Shown: in pieces, positions 16,056 through 23,227 of the stretch
How positions within the stretch are numbered: the stretch's first letter is position 1
Layout: every line of letters begins with the position of its first letter
Source of the DNA: Bog-756 sp963829235
Lineage (GTDB): Bacteria > Actinomycetota > Acidimicrobiia > Acidimicrobiales > RAAP-2
DNA length: 64,000 bases
Assembly (NCBI GenBank): GCA_963829235.1
Contig: CAWHIF010000006.1
Coordinates: 285,050-349,049, forward strand
Direction: 5' to 3'
Translations under genes and position numbers: made by a program
Notes under the pieces: generated by a model
What the model was told of the DNA's origin: nothing
The model's database searches: none
Seen by the model: only the letters and a program-made list of their open reading frames with translations

Positions 16056-17063
16056 GTGTCCATCGAGGCCGCCAAGTGGCAGTGGGCCCTGACCGAGCTC
16101 GGGTTCGCCACGATCACCGTGGCCGGCGAAGGCCCCGTCGACCGGTTGGTCGGCGGGCTCTCCATCGGTGCCGCCGAGCCGCCGGGCCGGGCGGAGCTGG
16201 TGTCCGCGCTCGACGACGCCGATCTGGTCGTCGTCGAGAACCTCTGCTCACTCCCCCTCAATCCCGCGGCCGCAACCCAGGTGGCCTCGATCCTCGCCGG
16301 TCGGCCGGCCATCCTCCACCACCACGACCTTCCCTGGCAGCGACCCCAGTTCCTGGCCGAGCCACCCCCGCCGGTCGATCCGCGTTGGAGCCAGGTCACC
16401 ATCAACGAGCTGAGCCGGCATGAGCTCGCCGACCGGGGCATCGAGGCCACCACCGTGTACAACACCTTCGCCGTTCCCGGTACGGCAGGGTGCCCCGGCA
16501 CCGATCAGGGCGGCGACCGTCGGGGGACGATCCGGCGGGCGCTCGGGATCGACGACGGCCGGCGCCTGGTACTCCAGCCCACCCGGGCCATCCCGCGTAA
16601 GAACGTGGCCGGCGGCATACAGGTGGCCACCGAGCTGGATGCGGTGTACTGGTTGCTCGGCCCGGCCGAGGACGGGTACGGCCCCGAACTCGACACCCTG
16701 GCCGCGGCGGCGGTGTGCCCGGTCATCCTGGGCACACCGGACGGGGCGGCCGGCGTCACCGTCGGCCATGCCTACGAGGCGTGCGACGTGGTGGCACTGC
16801 CATCCACGTGGGAGGGGTTCGGCAACCCCACCATCGAATCGGTCGTGCACCGGCGCCCACTGGCCATCGGGCCCTATCCCGTGGCCCGGGAGCTCGCCGC
16901 CTTCGGGTTCGACTGGTTCGGCCTCGGTGAGATGGGCCGGCTCCGGGCCTGGCTGGAGTCACCCGATCCCGGCCTGCTGGACGGCAACCTGGCCGTGGCC
17001 TCCGCCCATTTCTCGGCGCGGGACCTGCCTGGCCGGATTGCCTCCGTCATGCCCGCCATGTGA
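16056..17063 (+). CDS. glycosyltransferase (GT4-like), start unresolved
   Basis: A glycosyltransferase-like protein of about 335 residues from the GTG at 16056. It contains the nucleotide-sugar site region LQPTRAIPRKN and the C-terminal VALPSTWEGFGNPTIESV block with the conserved acidic residues of GT-B enzymes. The true start lies upstream: the same frame reads ISFRLGGSDGVSIEAAKW across 16026-16079, the conserved N-terminal glycine loop. No ATG, GTG or TTG begins that upstream stretch in frame. Either CTG at 15963 or ATC is used, or a one-base indel separates the GTG at 16000 from the gene. Acceptor and sugar are unknown. Confidence 0.75.
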   Translation: MSIEAAKWQWALTELGFATITVAGEGPVDRLVGGLSIGAAEPPGRAELVSALDDADLVVVENLCSLPLNPAAATQVASILAGRPAILHHHDLPWQRPQFLAEPPPPVDPRWSQVTINELSRHELADRGIEATTVYNTFAVPGTAGCPGTDQGGDRRGTIRRALGIDDGRRLVLQPTRAIPRKNVAGGIQVATELDAVYWLLGPAEDGYGPELDTLAAAAVCPVILGTPDGAAGVTVGHAYEACDVVALPSTWEGFGNPTIESVVHRRPLAIGPYPVARELAAFGFDWFGLGEMGRLRAWLESPDPGLLDGNLAVASAHFSARDLPGRIASVMPAM

Positions 17064-17112
17064 CCACCACCCGGGCCCGGGCCCCGCCTCCGGGTGGGGA
17101 CCGACGACTACC

Positions 17113-17817
17113 ATGACCGGCATGAGCGGAGCACCCAGCGCGGACCCGGCTCAGCGCCAGGCGGTCCCGAGCGGTCGGCGCCTCACGGCCGACGCCCGCC
17201 GGCGGCAGCTGTTCGAGGTCGCCCTGTCGCTCTTCGCCGAGCACGGGTACGCGGCCACCACCATGGACGACATCGCCGAGTCGGCGGGCGTGACCAAGCC
17301 GCTCGTGTACCAGCACTTCGAATCCAAGAGGGCGCTCTACCTCGAGCTGATGGACGCCGTCTCTCGCGAGCTGGTGACACGCATCGTCAAGGCCACCGCC
17401 ACCGCCTTCGGCCCGCGCCAGCAGGTCGAGTTGGGGTTCGCCGCCTACTTCGAGCTGATGGTCGACAACGAGCCGGCGTTTCGCCTCCTCTACGGGCGTG
17501 ACGCTCCCGATGACTTCGAGCTCGGCGCGGCACTGCGGCGGGTCGAGGAGACCATCGCCCAGGCCATCGATCCTCTCATCGACGCGGGGCTCGATCCGGG
17601 GCACCGACTGCTCCTGGCCCACGCGGTGGTCGGCATGGCCGAGGGTGCCAGCCGTCACTGGCTGGACACCAACCGGAAGCAGAGCGCCTCCCATGCCGAG
17701 GCGGGCGACCCGCAGCCGGCCGACTCCGCCGACGTGCGCCGGGCCGATGCGGCCCGGCTGGCCACCCGTCTGGCCGATTTCGCCTGGGCCGGTCTCCGCC
17801 AGGTCCACCGGATCTGA
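17113..17817 (+). CDS. TetR-family transcriptional regulator
   Basis: A 234-residue regulator. The N-terminal HTH spans about residues 29-75 (FAEHGYAATTMDDIAESAG, then VTKPLVYQHFESKRALY), and an all-helical ligand domain follows. ATG at 17113 or 17122 fits; both lie just before the HTH. It is 49 bp downstream of the glycosyltransferase gene and convergent with the anti-sigma gene. No clear operator was seen in front of it, so its targets are unknown. Confidence 0.85.
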   Translation: MTGMSGAPSADPAQRQAVPSGRRLTADARRRQLFEVALSLFAEHGYAATTMDDIAESAGVTKPLVYQHFESKRALYLELMDAVSRELVTRIVKATATAFGPRQQVELGFAAYFELMVDNEPAFRLLYGRDAPDDFELGAALRRVEETIAQAIDPLIDAGLDPGHRLLLAHAVVGMAEGASRHWLDTNRKQSASHAEAGDPQPADSADVRRADAARLATRLADFAWAGLRQVHRI

Positions 17818-17858
17818 GGCACCGGGAGCGACGGACAGCGCCCGCGGCCAGCGCGGGC

Positions 17859-18734
17859 TCAGGCGGTGACGTCCCCTTCCACCACCGGCTGCCTGGTGCT
17901 CTGGACGACGCCTCCGGCGTGTTCGGCGGTGATGGCGAACGCGTCCACCGGCTCGTTCCCGGCCACGCTGAAGGGGACCACCCCGGGGTCCGAGCCCAGC
18001 AGGCCGAGCGAGATGGTCCGGCTGCCGATCACACCCCAGAGCTGGTAGGTCTCGCTCTCCGGGAGGGACGACAGGCCCCCCGCCTCGACGAAGCCCGTTC
18101 CCGTCCCGGTCAGGAAGACCGTGACCTTCCCGACCGGCGCCGCCCCGGTGGGCGGCGCCTTCAACGCCACCTCCCGGGTCGAGGGAGAAGCCATCACCGA
18201 CTGCTCGGCCCGGGTGAGGGGCGTCGAAGCCCGGAGCGCGTTCACCTGCTGGTTGAGGTGGTCGACCCGGACGCCCAAGACGACGGCGACGACGGCGGCC
18301 GCGGCGGCCACCACGGCGGCCACCCGAATGGCCGTCCGGCCCCGACGGGACCGGGAGCCGATCGACACCACCCCGTCCGGGTCGGGTGCGGTCGGTGCCG
18401 GCGCTCCGGCGTCGCCCGCCTCCCCCTCCCCGTCGTTCCGGGTCGGGCCGGGTTCGGGTCCGAGACGTTCGGCCAGCCGCTCCCACGGCGGAGGGGCGGA
18501 GCCGTCGAGGCGGCGGGCGATCCCGTCCCAGAGCTCGGCCGGCGACGCTCCGCCCGAATTGCCCAGCAGCCCGGCGACCTCGTGGTGCTGGGCCACCTCG
18601 ATCGAGCATCTGACGCACTCGCCCAGGTGCCGCTCGACCATGGCGGCCGTCTCGGGATCGACCGCATCGAGGGCATAGGCGCCCAGCAGCTCCTGCACCT
18701 CCTGGTGGACGGGTTCGGGCTCTCGCGTGGTCAC
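17859..18734 (-). CDS. anti-sigma factor, RskA-like, with zinc-binding anti-sigma domain
   Basis: A 291-residue single-pass membrane anti-sigma factor. The cytoplasmic N-terminus carries the zinc-binding anti-sigma motif HLGECVRC (HxxxCxxC, about residues 35-42). One transmembrane helix follows (VAAVVAAAAAVVAVVLGV, about 155-172). The outer domain resembles the RskA C-terminal domain, with the ETYQLWGVIGSRTISLG segment. GTG at 18734 overlaps the sigma-factor stop (GTGA), so the pair is cotranscribed and translationally coupled. It should sequester the ECF sigma and release it after regulated proteolysis. Confidence 0.88.
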   Translation of the reverse strand: MTTREPEPVHQEVQELLGAYALDAVDPETAAMVERHLGECVRCSIEVAQHHEVAGLLGNSGGASPAELWDGIARRLDGSAPPPWERLAERLGPEPGPTRNDGEGEAGDAGAPAPTAPDPDGVVSIGSRSRRGRTAIRVAAVVAAAAAVVAVVLGVRVDHLNQQVNALRASTPLTRAEQSVMASPSTREVALKAPPTGAAPVGKVTVFLTGTGTGFVEAGGLSSLPESETYQLWGVIGSRTISLGLLGSDPGVVPFSVAGNEPVDAFAITAEHAGGVVQSTRQPVVEGDVTA

Positions 18735-19312
18735 GACTCTGCTCCTGCCGGCTCCACCCCGAGCTCGGCCAGCTTGGTCCGGAGCCGGCCCAGTCCCGAC
18801 CGGATGCGGCTCTTGACCGTGCCTTCCGGCTCGTCGAGGATCTGGGCCACCTCGCGGTAGGTGTTGCCCCCAAAATAGGCCAGGAGGATGGGTCTGCGGA
18901 GGTCGTCGGGCAGAGCGCCGAGGGCTACTTTGACCTGGTCGGCCACGGCCATGTCGAACAGCTCGTGGTCGATGTCGTATCCGGCCGTGGCCGTCTCCCT
19001 CGAGGTGCGCTCCTCCCGTCGACGCCGGGCCGTCTCCGATCGGACGAAATCGACCGATTTCCCATGGGTCCGCGCCAGCAGGTACGAGCGCAACGTGCCC
19101 CGCTGGGCGTCGAATTTCTCCGGTTGCCTCCACAGATCGAGGAAGATCTCCTGGGTGATCTCCTCGGCCGCAGGATCGCTGCGCAGGATGCGACGGGCCA
19201 GCGCGTGCACGGATCCGCCGTGACGCCGGTAGATCTCGGCCAGCGCAGGCTCGTGCCATCGCCCGACGGCCACCACCAAGGTGGCGTCGCTCGCCTGCTC
19301 CAGTTCGATCAC
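18731..19312 (-). CDS. ECF RNA polymerase sigma factor, SigK-like
   Basis: A 193-residue ECF sigma factor. Region 2 includes LARRILRSDPAAEEITQEIFLDLWRQ in two conserved blocks, and region 4 includes LPDDLRRPILLAYFGGNTYREVAQIL followed by EGTVKSRIRSGLGRLR. GTG at 19312 is the first credible start. The frame stays open upstream only through a 27-bp tandem repeat that would encode repeated GGGVESSAG units, and no ATG or GTG is available there. It is coupled to the anti-sigma gene and divergent from the diiron protein gene at 19423, a likely target. Confidence 0.87.
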   Translation of the reverse strand: MIELEQASDATLVVAVGRWHEPALAEIYRRHGGSVHALARRILRSDPAAEEITQEIFLDLWRQPEKFDAQRGTLRSYLLARTHGKSVDFVRSETARRRREERTSRETATAGYDIDHELFDMAVADQVKVALGALPDDLRRPILLAYFGGNTYREVAQILDEPEGTVKSRIRSGLGRLRTKLAELGVEPAGAES

Positions 19313-19320
19313 CGCACTGT

Positions 19321-19390
19321 ATTCGACGCCGCCTCCCCCGGCGGATGATTCGACGCCGCCTCCCCCGGCGGATGATTCGACGCCGCCTCC
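19321..19390. repeat. 27-bp tandem repeat in a divergent promoter region
   Basis: A 27-bp unit starting ATTCGACGCCGCCTCC and ending GGCGGATG occurs exactly at 19321-19347 and 19348-19374. A third copy beginning at 19375 matches for 16 bases. It fills most of the 110-bp gap between the ECF sigma start (19312, -) and the diiron protein start (19423, +). The period is a multiple of three, so it stays open in all frames. Confidence 0.9.
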
Positions 19391-19422
19391 ATCTCGAATT
19401 CGATCGGCGACGAACAACAGCC

Positions 19423-20205
19423 ATGACGTTCGACATGACGACCTACCGGCGGCTCTCGGAGAAGCTCGAGATCGACGACATCGACTTCGGCGCCTTCCAC
19501 GAACGGCCGCTGGCTCCCGACGCACTCCGCTGCCTTCGCTCCATGCACGACGTGGAGAACCACACCATCTGCTACCTGCGCGACGTCCTCGTGACGCGGG
19601 CCCACCGCGATCCCGAGGTGACATCGTTCCTCACCCTTTGGAACTACGAGGAATTCTGGCACGGGGAGGCCATCGCCGAGGTGCTCGCGGCACATGACGA
19701 GTGCGCCGGCACCGGCAGGATCGCCGCCCTCCGCCAACGCCTGCCCAGGCGAGAGGCGTGGAAACCCCTGACCTTCCAACTCGGCTCGGTGCTCACGCCC
19801 CACCTCACCGCGGTGCACATGACCTGGGGGGCGGTCAACGAGTGGACCACCCAGGCCGCATACGCCCGGCTGGCCAAGCTCGCCGATCATCCGACGCTCA
19901 CCGTGCTGCTCCGCCGGGTCATGAGACAAGAGGGTCGGCACATCGATTTCTACGCCGCCCAGGCCCGGTCCCGCCTGGCCGACAGCCGTGCGGCCCAACG
20001 GCTCACCCGGTGGGCCCTCCGGCACTTCTGGGCGCCAGTGGGCAGCGGGGTCATCCCCGACCAGGAGGTCGACTTCCTCCGCTCCTACCTGTTCGGCGAC
20101 GACGACGGGCGGTCGGTGGCCGACCGCATCGACCGGCGGGTGGACCGCCTGCCCGGTCTCGGGGGCCTCAACCTCCTACGCGGGGCCGTCGCCGCGGCCG
20201 CCTGA
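19423..20205 (+). CDS. ferritin-like diiron protein, acyl-ACP desaturase-like
   Basis: A 260-residue helical protein with diiron ligand motifs: Glu-Asn-His in MHDVENHTI, Glu and His in YEEFWHGEAI, Glu in WGAVNEWTTQ, and the ExxH pair in RQEGRHIDFY. This is the layout of type 2 (soluble) acyl-ACP desaturases and related ferritin-like oxygenases, though it is shorter than plant enzymes. ATG at 19423 excludes the repeat-encoded leader. It is divergent from the ECF sigma gene, so control by that sigma is plausible. Substrate unknown. Confidence 0.78.
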   Translation: MTFDMTTYRRLSEKLEIDDIDFGAFHERPLAPDALRCLRSMHDVENHTICYLRDVLVTRAHRDPEVTSFLTLWNYEEFWHGEAIAEVLAAHDECAGTGRIAALRQRLPRREAWKPLTFQLGSVLTPHLTAVHMTWGAVNEWTTQAAYARLAKLADHPTLTVLLRRVMRQEGRHIDFYAAQARSRLADSRAAQRLTRWALRHFWAPVGSGVIPDQEVDFLRSYLFGDDDGRSVADRIDRRVDRLPGLGGLNLLRGAVAAAA

Positions 20206-20266
20206 CCGGTCGCCGAATCGTGCGCCGTCGGGCGGCCAAACCCGACTGACCCGATAAACTAAGTTG

Positions 20267-20752
20267 GTGTTCAGTTTCCCGAACCCCGTCAACGAGTACG
20301 CGGCCCGAACCGTCGCCGCCGGCGTCCTGGTCATGTGCGTGGCCGCGGTGGTCTTCCAGCAACCCTGGATCCTCATCCCCCTCGCCTACGGCTTCTGGGC
20401 CCGCGTTCTGACCGGGCCCACCCTGAGCCCGCTCGGCCAGCTGGCCACCCGCGTGGTGGCGCCGCGGCTGGGCGGAGAGCCCCGGCTGGTGCCCGGTCCG
20501 CCCAAACGGTTCGCCCAGGGCGTCGGGGTGCTGTTCTCCACGACGGCGCTGGTGCTCTGGTACGGCTTCGGGCTGGGCACGGCGGCCTGGGTGGTGGTGT
20601 CCCTGCTGGCGGTGGCGGCATTCCTCGAATCGGCGCTCGGCATCTGCCTCGGGTGCATCGTCTTCAGCTTCCTGATGAGGGTGGGTGTGATTCCCGAAGA
20701 GGTGTGCGAGGCCTGTGCCGACATCTCGCTCCGCCATCCGAAGGCCGCATAG
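20267..20752 (+). CDS. DUF4395-family membrane protein
   Basis: A 161-residue integral membrane protein with about four hydrophobic segments. The N-terminus FPNPVNEYAARTVAA, the PRLGGEPRLVPGPPKRFAQ loop and the cysteine-containing end LGICLGCIVF match the DUF4395 family, found in actinobacteria often beside sulfurtransferase or thioredoxin genes. The conserved CLGC pair near the last helix suggests thiol chemistry, but no function is established. GTG at 20267 is the preferred start; TTG at 20264 would add one residue. Confidence 0.82.
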   Translation: MFSFPNPVNEYAARTVAAGVLVMCVAAVVFQQPWILIPLAYGFWARVLTGPTLSPLGQLATRVVAPRLGGEPRLVPGPPKRFAQGVGVLFSTTALVLWYGFGLGTAAWVVVSLLAVAAFLESALGICLGCIVFSFLMRVGVIPEEVCEACADISLRHPKAA

Positions 20753-20776
20753 GGCCAAACGGGGTAGCCGCGCAGG

Positions 20777-21337
20777 TCAGGACAGCCTGGGGAGCAGGCG
20801 GGCGCAGAGACCGGCCAGTTCCTCGGCGCAGGCGGAGTAGATCTCGTCCTCACCGCCGGCAGGGTCGGCCACGTCCTCCCACGATTCGACGGGCAGCGAG
20901 GCCAGACCGAGCGATGTGATCCGCTCGGCCAGGGACGGGGGGCCGGGCGGCAGGTCGCGGCACAGTCTCTTGATCGAGGCGGTCCTCGACGCGGCGGCGG
21001 GGTGACGGCGGCGGATGTAGGAGACATGCTCGCCGGCCATGGCCAGGATGAGGTCGGCGTGTTCGACGTCCCCGTCGGTGAGCTGGTGGCTCCGGTGCCC
21101 GTCGGCACGGAGCCCCATCGAAGCCAGGGCGTCCCTGGTCCTCCTGCTCATCGGCTGCCCCTCGACCACGTGGGTCCCGGCGGTCACGATGGTCAGAGGT
21201 CCGGGTTTGAGCATGACCCCGGCCATGACCGACCGGGCCGCATTCCCGGTGCACAGCGTGAGAAGCCGGATCGGACGCACCGCCGGGCCCGGTCCTCCCA
21301 CCTCGTCGGCCGTCACCGGCGAGCGGGAGCCCGGCAT
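20777..21337 (-). CDS. low-molecular-weight protein tyrosine phosphatase-like protein
   Basis: A 186-residue protein of the LMW-PTP/arsenate reductase fold. The P-loop is LCTGNAARSVM, matching C-X5-R-S, and the general-acid segment appears as DVADPAGG (DP loop). The SRRTRDAL and DLILAMAGEHV blocks are also typical. The sequence around the P-loop is closer to actinobacterial phosphatases of this fold than to arsenate reductases, but neither role can be excluded. It is about 24 bp from the end of the convergent DUF4395 gene. Confidence 0.78.
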   Translation of the reverse strand: MPGSRSPVTADEVGGPGPAVRPIRLLTLCTGNAARSVMAGVMLKPGPLTIVTAGTHVVEGQPMSRRTRDALASMGLRADGHRSHQLTDGDVEHADLILAMAGEHVSYIRRRHPAAASRTASIKRLCRDLPPGPPSLAERITSLGLASLPVESWEDVADPAGGEDEIYSACAEELAGLCARLLPRLS

Positions 21338-21349
21338 CGTCGTCGGCGA

Positions 21350-22564
21350 CTAGTTGATGTGGACGCCGGAGATGGCCCGGCTGATGATCAGGCGCTGGAT
21401 CTCGCTGGTCCCCTCGAAGATGGTGTAGATCTTCGAATCACGGTGCCAACGCTCGACGGGATGGTCGCGGATGTAGCCGTACCCGCCCATGATCTGGATG
21501 GCTTCCTCGGTGACGTAGACCGCGGTCTCACCGGCGTACAGCTTGGACATCGAGCCTTCACCCGAGGTGAACTCCTTGCCGTTCCGGCCCATCCACGAAG
21601 CCCGCCAGATGAGCAGCCGGGATGCGTCGATGCGGGTCTTCATATCGGCCAACTTGAAGGCGATGGCCTGGTTTTCGATGATGGCCCGACCGAACGCCTT
21701 GCGCTCCTTGGCATAGTCGAGCGAGTACTCGTAGGCGGCTCGGGCGATTCCGAGGGCCTGGGCCCCGACCGTCGGACGTGAGGCCTCGAAGGTCTTCATC
21801 GCCGCCTGGCTGGTCGAGCGCTTGCCCTCGCGGGCCCGGGCAAGCTTCTCGTCGAGCTTGTCCTTGCCTCCGAGGAGGCAGCGGCCCGGTACCCGGACCT
21901 CGTCGAGCAGGACCTCGGCGGTGTGGGAGGCGCGGATCCCCATCTTCTTGAACTTCTGCCCCTGGGAGAGTCCCGGCGTGTTGGGCGGGACGATGAAACT
22001 GGCCTGTCCGCGTGACCCGAGCTCGGGGACGACCGAGGCCACCACCACGTGGATGTCGGCCATGCCGCCATTGGTGATCCAGGTCTTCGTCCCGTTCAGG
22101 ACCCACTCGTCGTTGGCTTCGTCGTAGACCGCCCGGGTCCGCAGTGACGACACATCCGAGCCGGCGTCAGCCTCGGAGACCGCGAAGGCCGCCGTCTGGA
22201 TCTTGTCGGGGGTACCGAAGCACTGCGGGCCCCACTCCATGAGCTGCTCCGGCGTGCCGTTGCTGGCGATCCCGGCCAGGCCCAGGGTGCTCCCGAAGAT
22301 GGCCAGGGCGATGCCCGCATCGCCCCAGGACATCTCCTCGTTGGCGACGGGCAGCAGCAGTCCGGTGTCGTCGGAGAAGCACTGGATGATGAAGTCGAAC
22401 GAGTAGAGGCCGATCCGGGCCGCCTCCTCGATGATCGGCCACGGGGTCTCCTCCCGCTCGTCCCATTCATGTCCGGCCGGGCGGATGACGTTCTCTGCGA
22501 AATCGTGCACCCACTTTTGGATCTGGAGTTGATCCTCGTTCAGGTCAAGTGAGAATTCAGCCAT
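21350..22564 (-). CDS. acyl-CoA dehydrogenase
   Basis: A 404-residue FAD flavoenzyme that introduces a 2,3 double bond into acyl-CoA. It has the FAD-binding blocks QTAAFAVSEADAGSD and KTWITNGG, the C-terminal PVERWHRDSKIYTIFEG block with the catalytic Glu in FEGTSEIQ, and full family length. An unusual feature is extra sequence (VRVPGRCLLGGKDKLDEKL) in the beta-barrel/helix junction. The ATG at 22564 lies 45 bp downstream of a strong palindrome (22609-22624), so it is probably regulated by a TetR- or GntR-type factor. Chain-length preference is unknown. Confidence 0.92.
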   Translation of the reverse strand: MAEFSLDLNEDQLQIQKWVHDFAENVIRPAGHEWDEREETPWPIIEEAARIGLYSFDFIIQCFSDDTGLLLPVANEEMSWGDAGIALAIFGSTLGLAGIASNGTPEQLMEWGPQCFGTPDKIQTAAFAVSEADAGSDVSSLRTRAVYDEANDEWVLNGTKTWITNGGMADIHVVVASVVPELGSRGQASFIVPPNTPGLSQGQKFKKMGIRASHTAEVLLDEVRVPGRCLLGGKDKLDEKLARAREGKRSTSQAAMKTFEASRPTVGAQALGIARAAYEYSLDYAKERKAFGRAIIENQAIAFKLADMKTRIDASRLLIWRASWMGRNGKEFTSGEGSMSKLYAGETAVYVTEEAIQIMGGYGYIRDHPVERWHRDSKIYTIFEGTSEIQRLIISRAISGVHIN

Positions 22565-22608
22565 GGTTCACTGCTCCGTTCCGGCCCTGGACGGGCCTCC
22601 ACCCCTTA

Positions 22609-22624
22609 GTTACTACATAGTAAC
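22609..22624. promoter_or_regulatory. operator-like palindrome upstream of acyl-CoA dehydrogenase
   Basis: GTTACTA-CA-TAGTAAC: 7-bp perfect arms around 2 bp. It is AT-rich against a very GC-rich background, and 45 bp upstream of the gene start on the minus strand. This is the usual form of a TetR/GntR-family site controlling fatty-acid genes. The regulator is not identified. Confidence 0.6.
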
Positions 22625-22650
22625 CACGAAACGAAGACAGCGCCACCACC

Positions 22651-22685
22651 ACCGCCGGTACCGCACCTACCGCCGGTACCGCACC
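22651..22685. repeat. short 17-bp tandem duplication
   Basis: ACCGCCGGTACCGCACC occurs at 22651-22667 and again at 22669-22685, with degenerate continuation to about 22710. It lies in the 259-bp gap between the acyl-CoA dehydrogenase start and the cold-shock gene end, in which I see no coding sequence. Confidence 0.8.
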
Positions 22686-22823
22686 GACCGGCACCGCTCC
22701 TACCGGTGCAGCGCCGGAGGCTCGGTCGGCGGACGCGGACCGGCCATGGCCGGCGGGGCGCGGGACGGCGCCGCCGCGGCTCAGGTGTGTGGGCCGCCAG
22801 GGCCTCGGGGAGGGAAGCCGGTT

Positions 22824-23036
22824 CTATGCGGGCTGGGCCAGGCGCACATCAACGGCCTGGAGCCCCTTGGGCCCTTCCTGCAGCTCGAACTCGACAGCCT
22901 GACCCTCTTCGAGCGAGCGGAATCCGTTCATCTGGATGGCGGTGTGATGCACGAACACATCGGCCCCTCCATCCGGTTGTGAAATGAAGCCGAAGCCCTT
23001 TTCTGCGTTGAACCACTTGACTGTTCCGGAAGCCAC
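22824..23036 (-). CDS. cold-shock protein (CspA family)
   Basis: A 70-residue single cold-shock domain. It starts MASGTVKWFNAEKGFGFI, with RNP1 as KGFGFI and RNP2 as VFVHHTAI, and ends near LAQPA. It binds single-stranded RNA/DNA and melts secondary structure. GTG at 23036 is the start: an ATG 10 bases upstream is in another frame and encodes no family sequence. A purine-rich GGAGGAAAGG site lies just upstream. It has its own leader of over 100 nt after cysS. Confidence 0.93.
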   Translation of the reverse strand: MASGTVKWFNAEKGFGFISQPDGGADVFVHHTAIQMNGFRSLEEGQAVEFELQEGPKGLQAVDVRLAQPA

Positions 23037-23161
23037 GGTGGCATTCCCCTTTCCTCCACACGTGTAGTGCGCAGGCAGCCGCCGACGGGAGACTGGGCTC
23101 CGACCCCTGCCTGCGAGCGGGTCTTTGGACCACCTACCCAAGGTGACTTCCTGCCCGTCAA

Positions 23162-23189
23162 ACGCTAGCAGTCCTCTGCTCCGGATCAA
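23162..23189 (-). promoter_or_regulatory. candidate promoter of the cold-shock gene
   Basis: On the minus strand TTGATC (-35, 23189-23184) and TAGCGT (-10, 23167-23162) are separated by 16 bp. This would place transcription start about 120 nt before the GTG at 23036, giving the long leader usual for cspA-type genes. The match is moderate and unsupported by other evidence. Confidence 0.4.
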
Positions 23190-23227
23190 CAGCCAACGGG
23201 CCTCTCGGACCCCTGTTCACACGGCGT

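Noticed and set aside
19345..19422. Longer start for the diiron protein through the tandem repeat
   Set aside because: It would add Arg-rich repeat-coded residues (MIRRRLP units) absent from the family; ATG 19423 fits better.
23037..23227. Possible separate small gene upstream of the cold-shock domain
   Set aside because: The frame in front of the GTG has no family similarity; the stretch is better read as a 5' leader.
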